The notes under the pieces: model-generated
Database searches by the model: none
What the model was told of the DNA's origin: nothing
Seen by the model: only the letters and a program-made list of their open reading frames with translations
Translations under genes and position numbers: made by a program
Source of the DNA: Myxococcales bacterium
Lineage (GTDB): Bacteria; Myxococcota_A; Polyangia; Fen-1088
DNA: 64,000 bases
Assembly (NCBI GenBank): GCA_022184915.1
Contig: JAGTJU010000003.1
Span: 372,001-436,000 of the forward strand
Direction: 5' to 3'
Shown here: piece after piece, positions 9,000-16,509 of the stretch
How positions within the stretch are numbered: the first letter of the stretch is position 1
Layout: each line of letters opens with the position of its first letter

Positions 9000-11015
9000 C
9001 TAGCCTCCTCCGGGGCGAAAGGACACGCGCAAGGTCGTGCCGCGCGGCACCTGCCGCAGGGGCGTGATGGTTTGCTCGAAGGCCACGCCCGAGCCCGAGG
9101 GCAGGAGCTCGAGCCCCAGGCTTTCGGCATGCGCCAAGGCCTGAGCCAAACTTTGTCCGGTGAAGTTCGGAACCGAAACCATCACGTCTTGTTCCTCTTC
9201 GGGGCGCTCGGGATCGAGCGGGAAAAATTCTTCGTCCGACAGCACGTAGGCATCGCTGCCGAAGCCCTCTTCAACAGTGGGTTCGTCAGCCACTGCCACG
9301 AGCGCCGGCGCCGGCATGTGTTCCACTTCTTCGGGATGGCTGGGCGGCACGTTCAGGTACTTGAGTGCGGCTTCCGCGATCTCGCGAAACACCGGCGCCG
9401 CTACCTTACCACCGAGATGCGTGGGATGGGGCTCATCGACAAACACGGAGATCACCAACTTCGGTTCGTCGACGGGTACGATGCCCACGAAAGAAGCCAA
9501 CCACTTGTCGGGGTCGTACCGTCCGTTCGAGACCTTCTGAGCGGTCCCCGTTTTGCCCGCCACCCGGTACCCGGGCACAGCCGCCAACCGCGCTGTACCG
9601 AGAGGCGTGGGCACGCCCGCCATGATCTCCAAGAGCTGCTTCGCCGCCTCCGCCGAGACCACACGCCTCGTCGCAGGCGGTGGCCCGAGCGGCACCGCAC
9701 GCCCCTCCGAGTCCACCACCCGCAAGCCCAGCCGCGGGGCCCTCCAGACCCCACCGGCGGCCACCGCGGCGAACCCGGCCGTGATCTGAAGCGGCGTGGC
9801 CGTGAGCCCCTGTCCAAACGCCACGTTGGCGAAGCCAATCTCGCCCCACCGCTCGACCGGCCTCACGATGCCCTGGCGCTCACCGGGCAAGCCGATCCCC
9901 GAACGCTGGCCGAAGCCAAACCCGCGGAGCACCTCGCTCAGGCGCTCTTTGCCGATCCGCCGCGCGATCTTCACCGTGCCGATGTTGCTCGACTGCTGGT
10001 ACACCTCGGACGCGGGCACCACGCTCAAGGGGTGCGTGTCCCGGATGGTGTACTTGCCCACTTTCATGCGGCCGTTCTCACAATCGAAGAGCTCGTCGGG
10101 GCGGATCTTCCGGGCGTCGAGCGCCGCGGCGAACGTGAAGGTCTTCATCGTCGAGCCCGGCTCGAACGCATCCGTGATGACGCGGTTGCGGGCCCCTCTT
10201 TCCGAAGCGCCGGCCGGGTTGTTCGGGTCGAAGGTGGGCAGCGACGCGAGCGCCAAGATCTCCCCCGTGGGCACGTCCATCACCACGGCCATCGCCGCCC
10301 GCGCCGCGTGCACCTCCACCGCCTTGCCGAGCGCCGTCTCCGTCACCAGCGTGAGATAGGCATCCAAGCTCAGCACCACGTCCTGCCCCACCACCTCCGA
10401 GGTATCGAGGGCGCCATCCACCAGGAGCTCGCGCCCGAGCGCGTCCTTGACGCCCTGAAACGTCGCGGCCTTGCCCCGCAAGTAGGTTTCGTACGCGAGC
10501 TCCACGCCCTCGAGCCCCCGCCCGTCGGAGCCCGCGTGGCCGATCACCGTCGCACCCAGGCTGCGCAAAGGGTAAAAGCGCCGCGGCTCCGGCCGAAAGT
10601 CCACCCCCGGCAGCTGGAGGGCGCGCACGGCGGCCGCTTCTTCGGGCGTGACCCGGCGCTTGAGCCACGTGAAGTAGCGGCGCGAGGCCAGCTTCTTGCG
10701 CACCTCCCGCGCGTCGAGCTGCAGAGCCGTCGCGAGGCGTGCGGCGGCACCCTTGCTGTGCGCGAGCACCCGCGGGTTGCCGAACACCGATTCCACCCGC
10801 GCCGTGGCGGCCAGCTCTTTGCCGTTGCGGTCCAGGATGCGACCCCGCGCCGGCGGGATTTGGATCGCCTTGAGATAGTTCCGATCCGCGAACTCTTTCA
10901 GCTTGTCCGATTGCTCGAGCTGAAGGCTCCACGCCCGGCGCACCACCCACACGCCCATCACCGCAAAGAGCAGCCCGAAAAGCGCGATCCGCGCGCGGGT
11001 CCAGCGGCCGAGCAT
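9000..11015 (-). CDS. ftsI: Septal peptidoglycan transpeptidase (PBP3-type) with C-terminal PASTA domain
   Basis: Class B penicillin-binding protein for septal cross-linking. The 671 residues hold a short cytoplasmic tail, one membrane helix (about 9-27), a dimerization region from RGRILDRNG, and a transpeptidase domain with STMK (nucleophile S288), SSN (342-344) and KTG (488-490). An acidic linker is followed by a single PASTA-like domain (about 608-671, VSVPNFTGQSLAQA). Proteobacterial FtsI usually lacks PASTA, while Myxococcota and Gram-positive homologues often have it. The start overlaps the ftsL stop by one base (TGATG). Confidence 0.95.
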   Translation of the reverse strand: MLGRWTRARIALFGLLFAVMGVWVVRRAWSLQLEQSDKLKEFADRNYLKAIQIPPARGRILDRNGKELAATARVESVFGNPRVLAHSKGAAARLATALQLDAREVRKKLASRRYFTWLKRRVTPEEAAAVRALQLPGVDFRPEPRRFYPLRSLGATVIGHAGSDGRGLEGVELAYETYLRGKAATFQGVKDALGRELLVDGALDTSEVVGQDVVLSLDAYLTLVTETALGKAVEVHAARAAMAVVMDVPTGEILALASLPTFDPNNPAGASERGARNRVITDAFEPGSTMKTFTFAAALDARKIRPDELFDCENGRMKVGKYTIRDTHPLSVVPASEVYQQSSNIGTVKIARRIGKERLSEVLRGFGFGQRSGIGLPGERQGIVRPVERWGEIGFANVAFGQGLTATPLQITAGFAAVAAGGVWRAPRLGLRVVDSEGRAVPLGPPPATRRVVSAEAAKQLLEIMAGVPTPLGTARLAAVPGYRVAGKTGTAQKVSNGRYDPDKWLASFVGIVPVDEPKLVISVFVDEPHPTHLGGKVAAPVFREIAEAALKYLNVPPSHPEEVEHMPAPALVAVADEPTVEEGFGSDAYVLSDEEFFPLDPERPEEEQDVMVSVPNFTGQSLAQALAHAESLGLELLPSGSGVAFEQTITPLRQVPRGTTLRVSFRPGGG

Positions 11016-11554
11016 CAGAGGTTCTCCTCCGGCGATTCGTCCTGGGGGGCGGCAGGGGGCGGCTGCGTCTCGGGCGTTGCGGTGGTCGTCGCGTCCACCC
11101 TACGCGCCGCCAAGCGTGCCCGCAGCTCCCTCGCCGGAATGATGTCCGCCGCGGACGGCGTGCCCATACCCAACTTCTCGCGGGCCACCTCCATGACCCG
11201 CGTGGGATCTTTGAGCACGCCGATCTCCAGCACCAAGTTGCGGCGCCGTTCCTCGAGCTCCGCGCGCTCCCGGCGTGCCTCGCCCAACGCCAGCGCCACT
11301 TCCAGGTGCTTGATGTGCACCGCCACATGCCCCAGCGCCCCCAGCGTCAGCCCCAGCAGCACCAGGAAGGCCACGCCGGTCCCGGGCCGGCGCCGGCGGG
11401 CATCGGCTTCACTCACCGGCGCACGCAAGAGCGTCGACCCGGGCTTCTGCCGCCCGCCCGTGGGCTCAGGCCGCGGCGGCACCGTGCGCTCAGGCCGCGG
11501 CGGTACCGTACGCTCGGGCCGCGGCGGTACCGTGCGCTCAGGCCTCCCGCTCAC
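11015..11554 (-). CDS. ftsL: FtsL-like bitopic division protein with repeat-containing N-terminus
   Basis: Identified by position between rsmH and ftsI and by architecture: one membrane helix (about 61-82, GVAFLVLLGLTLGALGHVAVH) followed by an Ala/Glu/Arg-rich coiled coil (about 84-125) and TRVMEVAREKLGMGTPSAADII, the usual FtsL end. The cytoplasmic N-terminus carries three tandem PERTVPPR octapeptides encoded by a 24-bp repeat, and there is a Pro/Thr-rich tail of about 30 residues. At 179 residues it is longer than typical FtsL (about 90-120). The GTG start at 11554 overlaps the rsmH stop (GTGA). It probably scaffolds FtsW/FtsI; sequence conservation in this family is low. Confidence 0.8.
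   Translation of the reverse strand: MSGRPERTVPPRPERTVPPRPERTVPPRPEPTGGRQKPGSTLLRAPVSEADARRRRPGTGVAFLVLLGLTLGALGHVAVHIKHLEVALALGEARRERAELEERRRNLVLEIGVLKDPTRVMEVAREKLGMGTPSAADIIPARELRARLAARRVDATTTATPETQPPPAAPQDESPEENL
11465..11544. repeat. 24-bp tandem repeat, three copies plus a partial, inside ftsL
   Basis: Units begin at 11465, 11489 and 11513, each reading CTCRGGCCGCGGCGGYACCG plus four bases on the plus strand, with a partial fourth unit (CTCAGGCC) at 11537. Units differ at one to three positions. The 24-bp period is in frame and encodes the octapeptide PERTVPPR on the minus strand, so copy-number change would lengthen or shorten FtsL without a frameshift. Confidence 0.9.
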
Positions 11555-12468
11555 GCCGTCACCCTCTCGGCCGCCCGCAGCTTGGCCGAACGCGAGCGCG
11601 GGTTGGCCAGGCGCTCCTCCTCCTCGGCCACCACCACCTTCTTGGTCAAGATACGTAAAGCCGGCTCCTCGGCCGCCCGCACGGTGGCATCCGCCAGCGC
11701 CTTGAAGCGCCGCTTGACCATCCGGTCTTCGAGCGAATGAAAGGTGATCACCACCAGCCGCCCCCCCTCAGCGAGCCGCGGCGGCGCCCCCCGCAAAAAG
11801 TTTTCCAGCTGCCCCAGCTCGTCGTTGACGGCCATGCGCAGCGCCTGAAAAGTCCGGGTGGCCGGGTCCTTGTGGTGTTCCCGCCGGGGCATGCCCCGCG
11901 CCACCGCCGCCGCCAGCGCCACGGTACCTGAAAGTTCCCCCGCGTCCTGCGCCCGCAAGATCGAGCGCGCCACCCCGCGGGCGTAGCGCTCTTCCCCCAA
12001 ATCCCGAATCAAGGTGGCCAGCGCGTCCTCATCGAGACGGGCCAGCAAATCGGCCGCCGATTCACCCCGCGTGGGATCCATCCGCATGTCGAGCGGCCCC
12101 TCGCGCCGAAAGGAAAACCCCCGGTGTGCTTCGTCGAGCTGTACCGACGAGACCCCCAGATCCGCCAAACAGCCGTCGAGCTGCGTCACACCCAGCCCCG
12201 CCAGCGCCTGCGGCAGATCCGAAAACGGCGCATGCACGAAAGACACCCGATCGCCGAACGGGGCCAGCCGCTCCCGGGCATGGGCCAACGCCGCCGGGTC
12301 CCGGTCGAGCCCGATGAGGCGACCGTCGGGCGCGCTGCGGGCCAGGATCTGCTCGGCGTGCCCCCCGAACCCCACCGTGGCGTCGCAATAAACCCCCCCC
12401 GGACGAGGCGCAAGCCAATGCATCACCTCCGCCAAGAGGACGGGGGTGTGCCTAACCTGCTGCGTCAT
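11551..12468 (-). CDS. rsmH: 16S rRNA (cytosine1402-N4)-methyltransferase
   Basis: Methylates C1402 of 16S rRNA with SAM. The 305 residues start MTQQVRHTPVLLAEV, followed by the SAM loop DATVGFGGHAEQIL, DLGVSSVQLDEAHRGFSFR, and the C-terminal VVITFHSLEDRMVKR signature. The ATG at 12468 gives the family N-terminus; a second ATG at 12489 is possible. It is the first gene of the dcw operon in this window. The usual mraZ is not upstream: the region before it leads to a divergent gene instead. Confidence 0.95.
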   Translation of the reverse strand: MTQQVRHTPVLLAEVMHWLAPRPGGVYCDATVGFGGHAEQILARSAPDGRLIGLDRDPAALAHARERLAPFGDRVSFVHAPFSDLPQALAGLGVTQLDGCLADLGVSSVQLDEAHRGFSFRREGPLDMRMDPTRGESAADLLARLDEDALATLIRDLGEERYARGVARSILRAQDAGELSGTVALAAAVARGMPRREHHKDPATRTFQALRMAVNDELGQLENFLRGAPPRLAEGGRLVVITFHSLEDRMVKRRFKALADATVRAAEEPALRILTKKVVVAEEEERLANPRSRSAKLRAAERVTA

Positions 12469-12676
12469 ATCGGAGCCTGGAGCCGCCATGGAGGGGCGAA
12501 AATTCAGAAACGACGTGGAATAACTCGCCGCGCGTGTCCGTTTCATACGGGTGCGGGCGCCACGCCCATGTTCGCGCCCCCCCAACCCCAGTCAAATTTC
12601 CTGTCAGCTGTTTCCCCAATGATTGCGAAGCCCTGGCGAGACCGGTCGGCTACCCCCCAAGGGCGCCCACCTGTAA

Positions 12677-12695
12677 GACGTGCAATTTACACGTC
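12677..12695. promoter_or_regulatory. Perfect inverted repeat, operator candidate
   Basis: GACGTG-CAATTTA-CACGTC is a 6+7+6 perfect dyad with an AT-rich centre in the shared dcw/Fic-like promoter region. Its size and symmetry suit a dimeric repressor. The regulator is unknown. Confidence 0.4.
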
Positions 12696-12749
12696 AGGAG
12701 ATGTAATCCAAATACCCAGAATTATTGGGGATACTACGTCTAAGTGGGC

Positions 12750-12779
12750 TTGACTCAAGGGAATTTTTTTCTTAGACAA
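12750..12779 (+). promoter_or_regulatory. Possible sigma-70-like promoter for the Fic-like gene
   Basis: TTGACT at 12750-12755 and a weak TAGACA at 12774-12779 are separated by 18 bp containing a T-run, about 30 bp before the start codon. The -35 box is good and the -10 box is poor. Confidence 0.35.
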
Positions 12780-12810
12780 GTCCTTCCAACGCGTGAGGTA
12801 AGGAGTGGTC

Positions 12811-13575
12811 ATGGACGCGAAATTGTTCGAGCTCGACACCAAGATGGAGGCGCTTCGGGGGCAGATGGCGAGCTTTCCGGACAACATCGTGCGCGATTAT
12901 CAAGAGCGCCTGGATGTCTCCTGGATCTTCCACGAATCGGCGCTCGAGGGGGTGGTGCTGTCCTATTCGGAACTCAAGGCCGCCATCGACCACCGCATCA
13001 TCAGCGACGTGTCGCTGATCCCGATGTACGAGGACGTCAAAAACCTCAAGCTCGCCTCGGATCACCTACGTGAGCTACTCGCCAGCAAAAAGCCACCCGA
13101 GCCCAGCCTCGATTTGGTGCGCAAGCTCTACCTGATGCTCACCCCCGACGGCGGGGCCGGCGCTCCGTTTCGCAAGGAAAACCCCTTGCATCGGCAGTAC
13201 TATCACGAGATCGCACAGCCCGATAAGATCGCCGCCCGCATGAAGAAGTACGGCGAGTGGCTGGCCTCGCCCGACTACACGGAGCTGCACCCTCTCGCCC
13301 GCGCCGCCCGCGCTCAGCAGACCCTGCTCCAGATCTACCCCTGGACCAAAAACACGGGCCGGGTGGGCCGCTTGCTCGGCAACTACGTGCTGCTCAAAGC
13401 CGGCTACCTGCCCGCCGTCATCCACAGCATCGAGCGGCAACGCTACTACGATGCCCTCCGTCACGAAAACGACGGCCTCCTGCAGCTCTTGGTCGAGTCG
13501 ATGGAAAACAGCATCGAAACCTCCGCCAAGTTCTTCCAGGAAATTCAGGTCCTGGCCGTCCGCCGCGCCAGCTGA
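12811..13575 (+). CDS. Fic-fold protein with degenerate catalytic motif
   Basis: Fic enzymes usually transfer AMP from ATP to a target hydroxyl using an HxFx(D/E)GNGRxxR loop. The 254-residue protein has the all-helical layout, including an N-terminal FHESALEGVVLSYSEL segment resembling the sxIEG region of Fic proteins. At 176-187, however, the loop reads YPWTKNTGRVGR: the catalytic His is Tyr (Y176), the acidic residue is Lys (K180), and GN is NT, while G183, R184 and R187 remain. Adenylylation activity is therefore unlikely; a binding or regulatory role is an inference. The ATG at 12811 follows AAGGAG (12800-12805) by 5 nt. It is divergent from the dcw operon and followed by a terminator. 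Confidence 0.75.
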   Translation: MDAKLFELDTKMEALRGQMASFPDNIVRDYQERLDVSWIFHESALEGVVLSYSELKAAIDHRIISDVSLIPMYEDVKNLKLASDHLRELLASKKPPEPSLDLVRKLYLMLTPDGGAGAPFRKENPLHRQYYHEIAQPDKIAARMKKYGEWLASPDYTELHPLARAARAQQTLLQIYPWTKNTGRVGRLLGNYVLLKAGYLPAVIHSIERQRYYDALRHENDGLLQLLVESMENSIETSAKFFQEIQVLAVRRAS

Positions 13576-13606
13576 CCCTGGCGCAAGCCGCCCCGGACCC
13601 GACGCG

Positions 13607-13636
13607 AGGCACCGCACCTGCGGTGCCTTTGTCGTT
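13607..13636 (+). terminator. Intrinsic terminator after the Fic-like gene
   Basis: AGGCACCGCA-CC-TGCGGTGCCT is a perfect 10-bp stem (effective loop larger) followed by TTGTCGTTT, 31 bp after the Fic-like stop codon. It isolates that gene from the polysaccharide region. Confidence 0.7.
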
Positions 13637-13710
13637 TCCGCCCGCGATCGCACCGCCACGCTGGCCTCGGGAAGGTTTTTGCCCTAGGTTCCGCCCTGGT
13701 TTTTCGGCGC

Positions 13711-15348
13711 GTGGCCTTGCCCTACTCCCTTCGTCGCTTCTGGAGCGCCCTCGACACCGATCTGCGGGTGTTCCTGCTCGGCTACCTGGTGCTGCTGCCC
13801 TTCTTCTGGGCACCGCTCGTCTTCACGAAGTACCTGCCCGGCCTGGATCTCGGCTTTCACCTGTCCACCGCCGACCTGCTCAGCAAAGGCGTGGGCCCCG
13901 ACAGCCCCTATCACGGCTTCTACAGCATCAAGAACCTGTGGGCCCCCTATAGCGCCCATTACCTGGCCCTCGTGGCCATCGGGAAGCTCGTGGGCGGCAT
14001 TGCGCTCGCCCACAACGTGGTGGTCTGCCTGTACGTGGCGGCGCTTCCCGCCACGCTCGCCGCCTTCCTGAGCGCCTGCGGCAAGAGCCGCATTCCCGCC
14101 CTGCTCGCCTTCCCGCTCGCCTACAACCTCTGCCTTCACTACGGCTTCATCAGCTTTTGCCTCTCGCTGCCTGCCCTCTTCGCCCTCTTCGCCACCCTCT
14201 GTCACCTCCTGCGGCGCCCCACCTTTTCGTGGACCTCCTGGAGCGCCTCCGCCGCGAGCGGCGTGCTGCTCTTCTTCTGCCACCTGCAAAACCTCCTGTT
14301 CGGCCTCTGTGGCGCCGCCGTGCTGCTCACCTTCACCCGCGCCCCCTGGCGCCGCCGCGCCCTCGCCCTTGCGTCCCTGGGCCCCACCTTGGCCTCGCTG
14401 CTCTACTGGCACCTCCAGACCTCCTTCAAAGGGGACCCCAACGAGCAAAAAAAGACCCTCGCCTTTGCCTGGCAGGCCGTCAAAGCCGCGCGGGTGGTCG
14501 ACTTCCTCGGCGGCAAACGCCCCCTGTCCCTCGACCTTCGGGAGCGACTCGAACACGTCCCCGAGATGGCCCTCAAGGGCTTCACCGATCTCAGCGACGT
14601 CGCCGGCGCGAAGGCCTTGCTCTTCGCCCTCGCCGCCTACGTCGTCATGGGCCTTTTGGCCCTGCTCTTGCCCCGAGGCGCGCGCCCCCGGCCCCGCTTT
14701 GGTCTTGCCACCGTGTTCCTGGCCCTGGGCGCCCTTTTCGCCTTCCTGGCCCTGCCGCATCACCTGTGGGCGTTCGAGCTCATGACCTTCTTCCCACGCT
14801 TTTCGGTGCTGCTCTTGCTGCTCCTGATTCCTCTCGTGCCCGCAGGCCTGCGCCGCCTGCCCTGGCACAGCGCCCTGCTGGCACTGGCCCCCGCGCTGGT
14901 CCTGGGTGTGCTCTATGGCAAGCTCGTCAACACGAAGTACCACGCCTACCGCGACGAAATCCGCGACTTCATCACCGTGCTCAACAAGGTGCCCCGCGAC
15001 GGCAAGCTCATGGGCATCATCTTCGATCGCAAATCCACGGTCATGCGCATCGAGTCAGCGCTCGTGTCCCTGCCCGCCTTCTACGTCGCCGTCCACCCCG
15101 ACGCCCGCACGATGGTGCCGGTCCACTACTGCGGCATGCGCCACATGCCGTGTGCGGTGGAAAAAACCGTGCCGTGGCCCGGTCCGTGGATGGGCAACGC
15201 CTTCAATTGGGACGAGACGCATGCGCTTTTCGACTACTACCTGGTTCAGCACGCAACGCCCAGCGCGGGGCTCTTGGGCCCCCTGGTCTCGCGGGTGCAA
15301 CCGATGGCAGGGGCCGGCAAGTGGGCGTTGTTTCGCAAGGGGCAATGA
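13711..15348 (+). CDS. Polytopic membrane protein, probable GT-C-like glycosyltransferase
   Basis: 545 residues with about 11-13 hydrophobic segments. After the first helix an external loop contains GLDLGFHLSTADLLSKG, an acidic/His loop in the place where GT-C enzymes carry their catalytic acidic residues. The C-terminal 150 residues are soluble (KVPRDGKLMGIIFD, VPVHYCGMRHM), resembling the periplasmic domains of lipid-linked sugar transferases. It starts with GTG at 13711. It is followed on the same strand by a family-2 glycosyltransferase and a DUF2304 protein. No specific family was recognised, so the function rests on topology and neighbours. Confidence 0.6.
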   Translation: MALPYSLRRFWSALDTDLRVFLLGYLVLLPFFWAPLVFTKYLPGLDLGFHLSTADLLSKGVGPDSPYHGFYSIKNLWAPYSAHYLALVAIGKLVGGIALAHNVVVCLYVAALPATLAAFLSACGKSRIPALLAFPLAYNLCLHYGFISFCLSLPALFALFATLCHLLRRPTFSWTSWSASAASGVLLFFCHLQNLLFGLCGAAVLLTFTRAPWRRRALALASLGPTLASLLYWHLQTSFKGDPNEQKKTLAFAWQAVKAARVVDFLGGKRPLSLDLRERLEHVPEMALKGFTDLSDVAGAKALLFALAAYVVMGLLALLLPRGARPRPRFGLATVFLALGALFAFLALPHHLWAFELMTFFPRFSVLLLLLLIPLVPAGLRRLPWHSALLALAPALVLGVLYGKLVNTKYHAYRDEIRDFITVLNKVPRDGKLMGIIFDRKSTVMRIESALVSLPAFYVAVHPDARTMVPVHYCGMRHMPCAVEKTVPWPGPWMGNAFNWDETHALFDYYLVQHATPSAGLLGPLVSRVQPMAGAGKWALFRKGQ

Positions 15349-15415
15349 CGCGGGGCTTCCGCCGGTGGCGCATTGTCCTTGCGCAGCCCTGGAATTGGGT
15401 ACAATACGGGCGTCC

Positions 15416-16099
15416 GTGAGAACCGTCGCGATCATCCCAGGCTACAACGAAGGCAGGCGCATTACTGACACCGTGCGCGCCGTCAGGCCTCACGTCGATG
15501 AGATCTTGGTGATCGATGATGGCTCCATCGACGACACAGCCGAGCAAGCTCGCGAAGCCGGAGCCATAGTGGCGAGGCACTGTGTGAACCGCGGACAAGG
15601 CGCCGCGCTTCGTACCGGCATGGAGGGCGCCCTCGCCCTCGGGGCCGACATTTTGGTGCAGCTGGACGCCGACGGACAACACGACCCCAGCTTCATCCCC
15701 CAGATGGTCGCGCCGATCTTGTCCGGAAAGGCTGACGTCACCTTCGGCTCGCGCTTCATGGGCGTTGAGGCAGAAGGCATCACCCGTGGCCGCCGCCTTC
15801 TGCTTCATGGCGCACGGACGTTCAACGCCTTTGCGGTAGGCGTTCCTACGCACCTGACAGATCCCCAGTCGGGCTATCGGGCCTTCTCCGCAGCCGCGGC
15901 CCGCCACATCGACTTCAAGCAGGACCGAATGGCTCACTGTTCAGAGATTCTGCGCATCGTTACTCGCTCGAAGGACCTCCGTTGGTGCGAGGTTCCCGTG
16001 CGCGTGCGGTACACACGCGATTCGATGCGCAAGGGGCAAAAGCCGTGGGATGCCGCCCGAATTGCATGGCAGCTTTTCGTTGGCGCCTTCACGAAGTAG
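15416..16099 (+). CDS. Family 2 glycosyltransferase (polyprenyl-phosphate sugar synthase type)
   Basis: 227 residues. The GT-A fold is indicated by VAIIPGYNEGRRI, VIDDGSIDDTA, and the LDADGQHDP motif, whose DxD binds metal and nucleotide sugar. This DPM1/DPG-synthase-like form usually charges undecaprenyl or dolichol phosphate with one sugar on the cytoplasmic side. It starts at GTG 15416, 67 bp after the preceding gene; the long frame before it overlaps that gene. A DUF2304 membrane protein follows 6 bp downstream, a pairing repeated at 50.3-51.4 kb. Confidence 0.85.
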   Translation: MRTVAIIPGYNEGRRITDTVRAVRPHVDEILVIDDGSIDDTAEQAREAGAIVARHCVNRGQGAALRTGMEGALALGADILVQLDADGQHDPSFIPQMVAPILSGKADVTFGSRFMGVEAEGITRGRRLLLHGARTFNAFAVGVPTHLTDPQSGYRAFSAAAARHIDFKQDRMAHCSEILRIVTRSKDLRWCEVPVRVRYTRDSMRKGQKPWDAARIAWQLFVGAFTK

Positions 16100-16105
16100 G
16101 TCTCG

Positions 16106-16459
16106 ATGCTCGTCCAAATCGTCTTCGTCCCTGTGCTCCTCGCTGCGCTGATGGTAACCTGGCGGCGGGCGATCCAGCGGGTCATCAAGCTGTCGGAGGC
16201 CTTCGTCTGGACGCTCATCTGGGGCGGCGCCGCGGTCACGATCTCCCTGCCCGGAGTGTCTTCGACGCTGGCTCGCATTGCGGGCGTCGGCCGTGGGGTC
16301 GACTTCATCGTCTACGCATCGGTCGCTGTACTTTATCTGCTGGTGTTTCGGCTTTTCGTCGAACACGTGAGGGTGGAACGGCAACTCACGCTGATCGTTC
16401 GCCGCGAAGCTCTCCGCGACCTGCCTCAGGCAAACGATCGCTCTCAGCACGTGGCTTGA
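16106..16459 (+). CDS. DUF2304 family small membrane protein
   Basis: 117 residues, with three membrane segments (about 2-18, 34-52, 66-86) and a basic, polar C-terminal tail. The KLSEAFVWTLIWGGAAVTISLPGV region is typical of DUF2304. It lies 6 bp after a DPM1-like glycosyltransferase. A comparable DUF2304 protein follows the second such transferase at 50.7 kb, so it is probably a membrane partner of these enzymes. Biochemical function is unknown. Confidence 0.75.
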   Translation: MLVQIVFVPVLLAALMVTWRRAIQRVIKLSEAFVWTLIWGGAAVTISLPGVSSTLARIAGVGRGVDFIVYASVAVLYLLVFRLFVEHVRVERQLTLIVRREALRDLPQANDRSQHVA

Positions 16460-16509
16460 CGGAAAAGGCAGCCCTGGTTGGCTGACCACTAGAAAAAGTA
16501 AGGCGAGCG

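Larger units (their letters stand above)
12469..12810. promoter_or_regulatory. Divergent intergenic region between the dcw operon and the Fic-like gene
   Basis: These 342 bp separate rsmH (minus) from the Fic-like gene (plus) and are clearly more AT-rich than the coding DNA, especially 12680-12780. They must hold the dcw promoter and the Fic-like gene promoter. I see an inverted repeat at 12677-12695 and a possible sigma-70 box pair at 12750-12779, both listed separately. No mraZ-like coding sequence and no MraZ-type direct repeats were recognised. Confidence 0.6.

Noticed and set aside
9072-11705. Very long open frame (877 codons) on the plus strand opposite ftsI/ftsL
   Set aside because: It is His/Arg/Pro-rich, has no domain signature, and is exactly antisense to well-supported division genes; such frames arise from high-GC codon bias.
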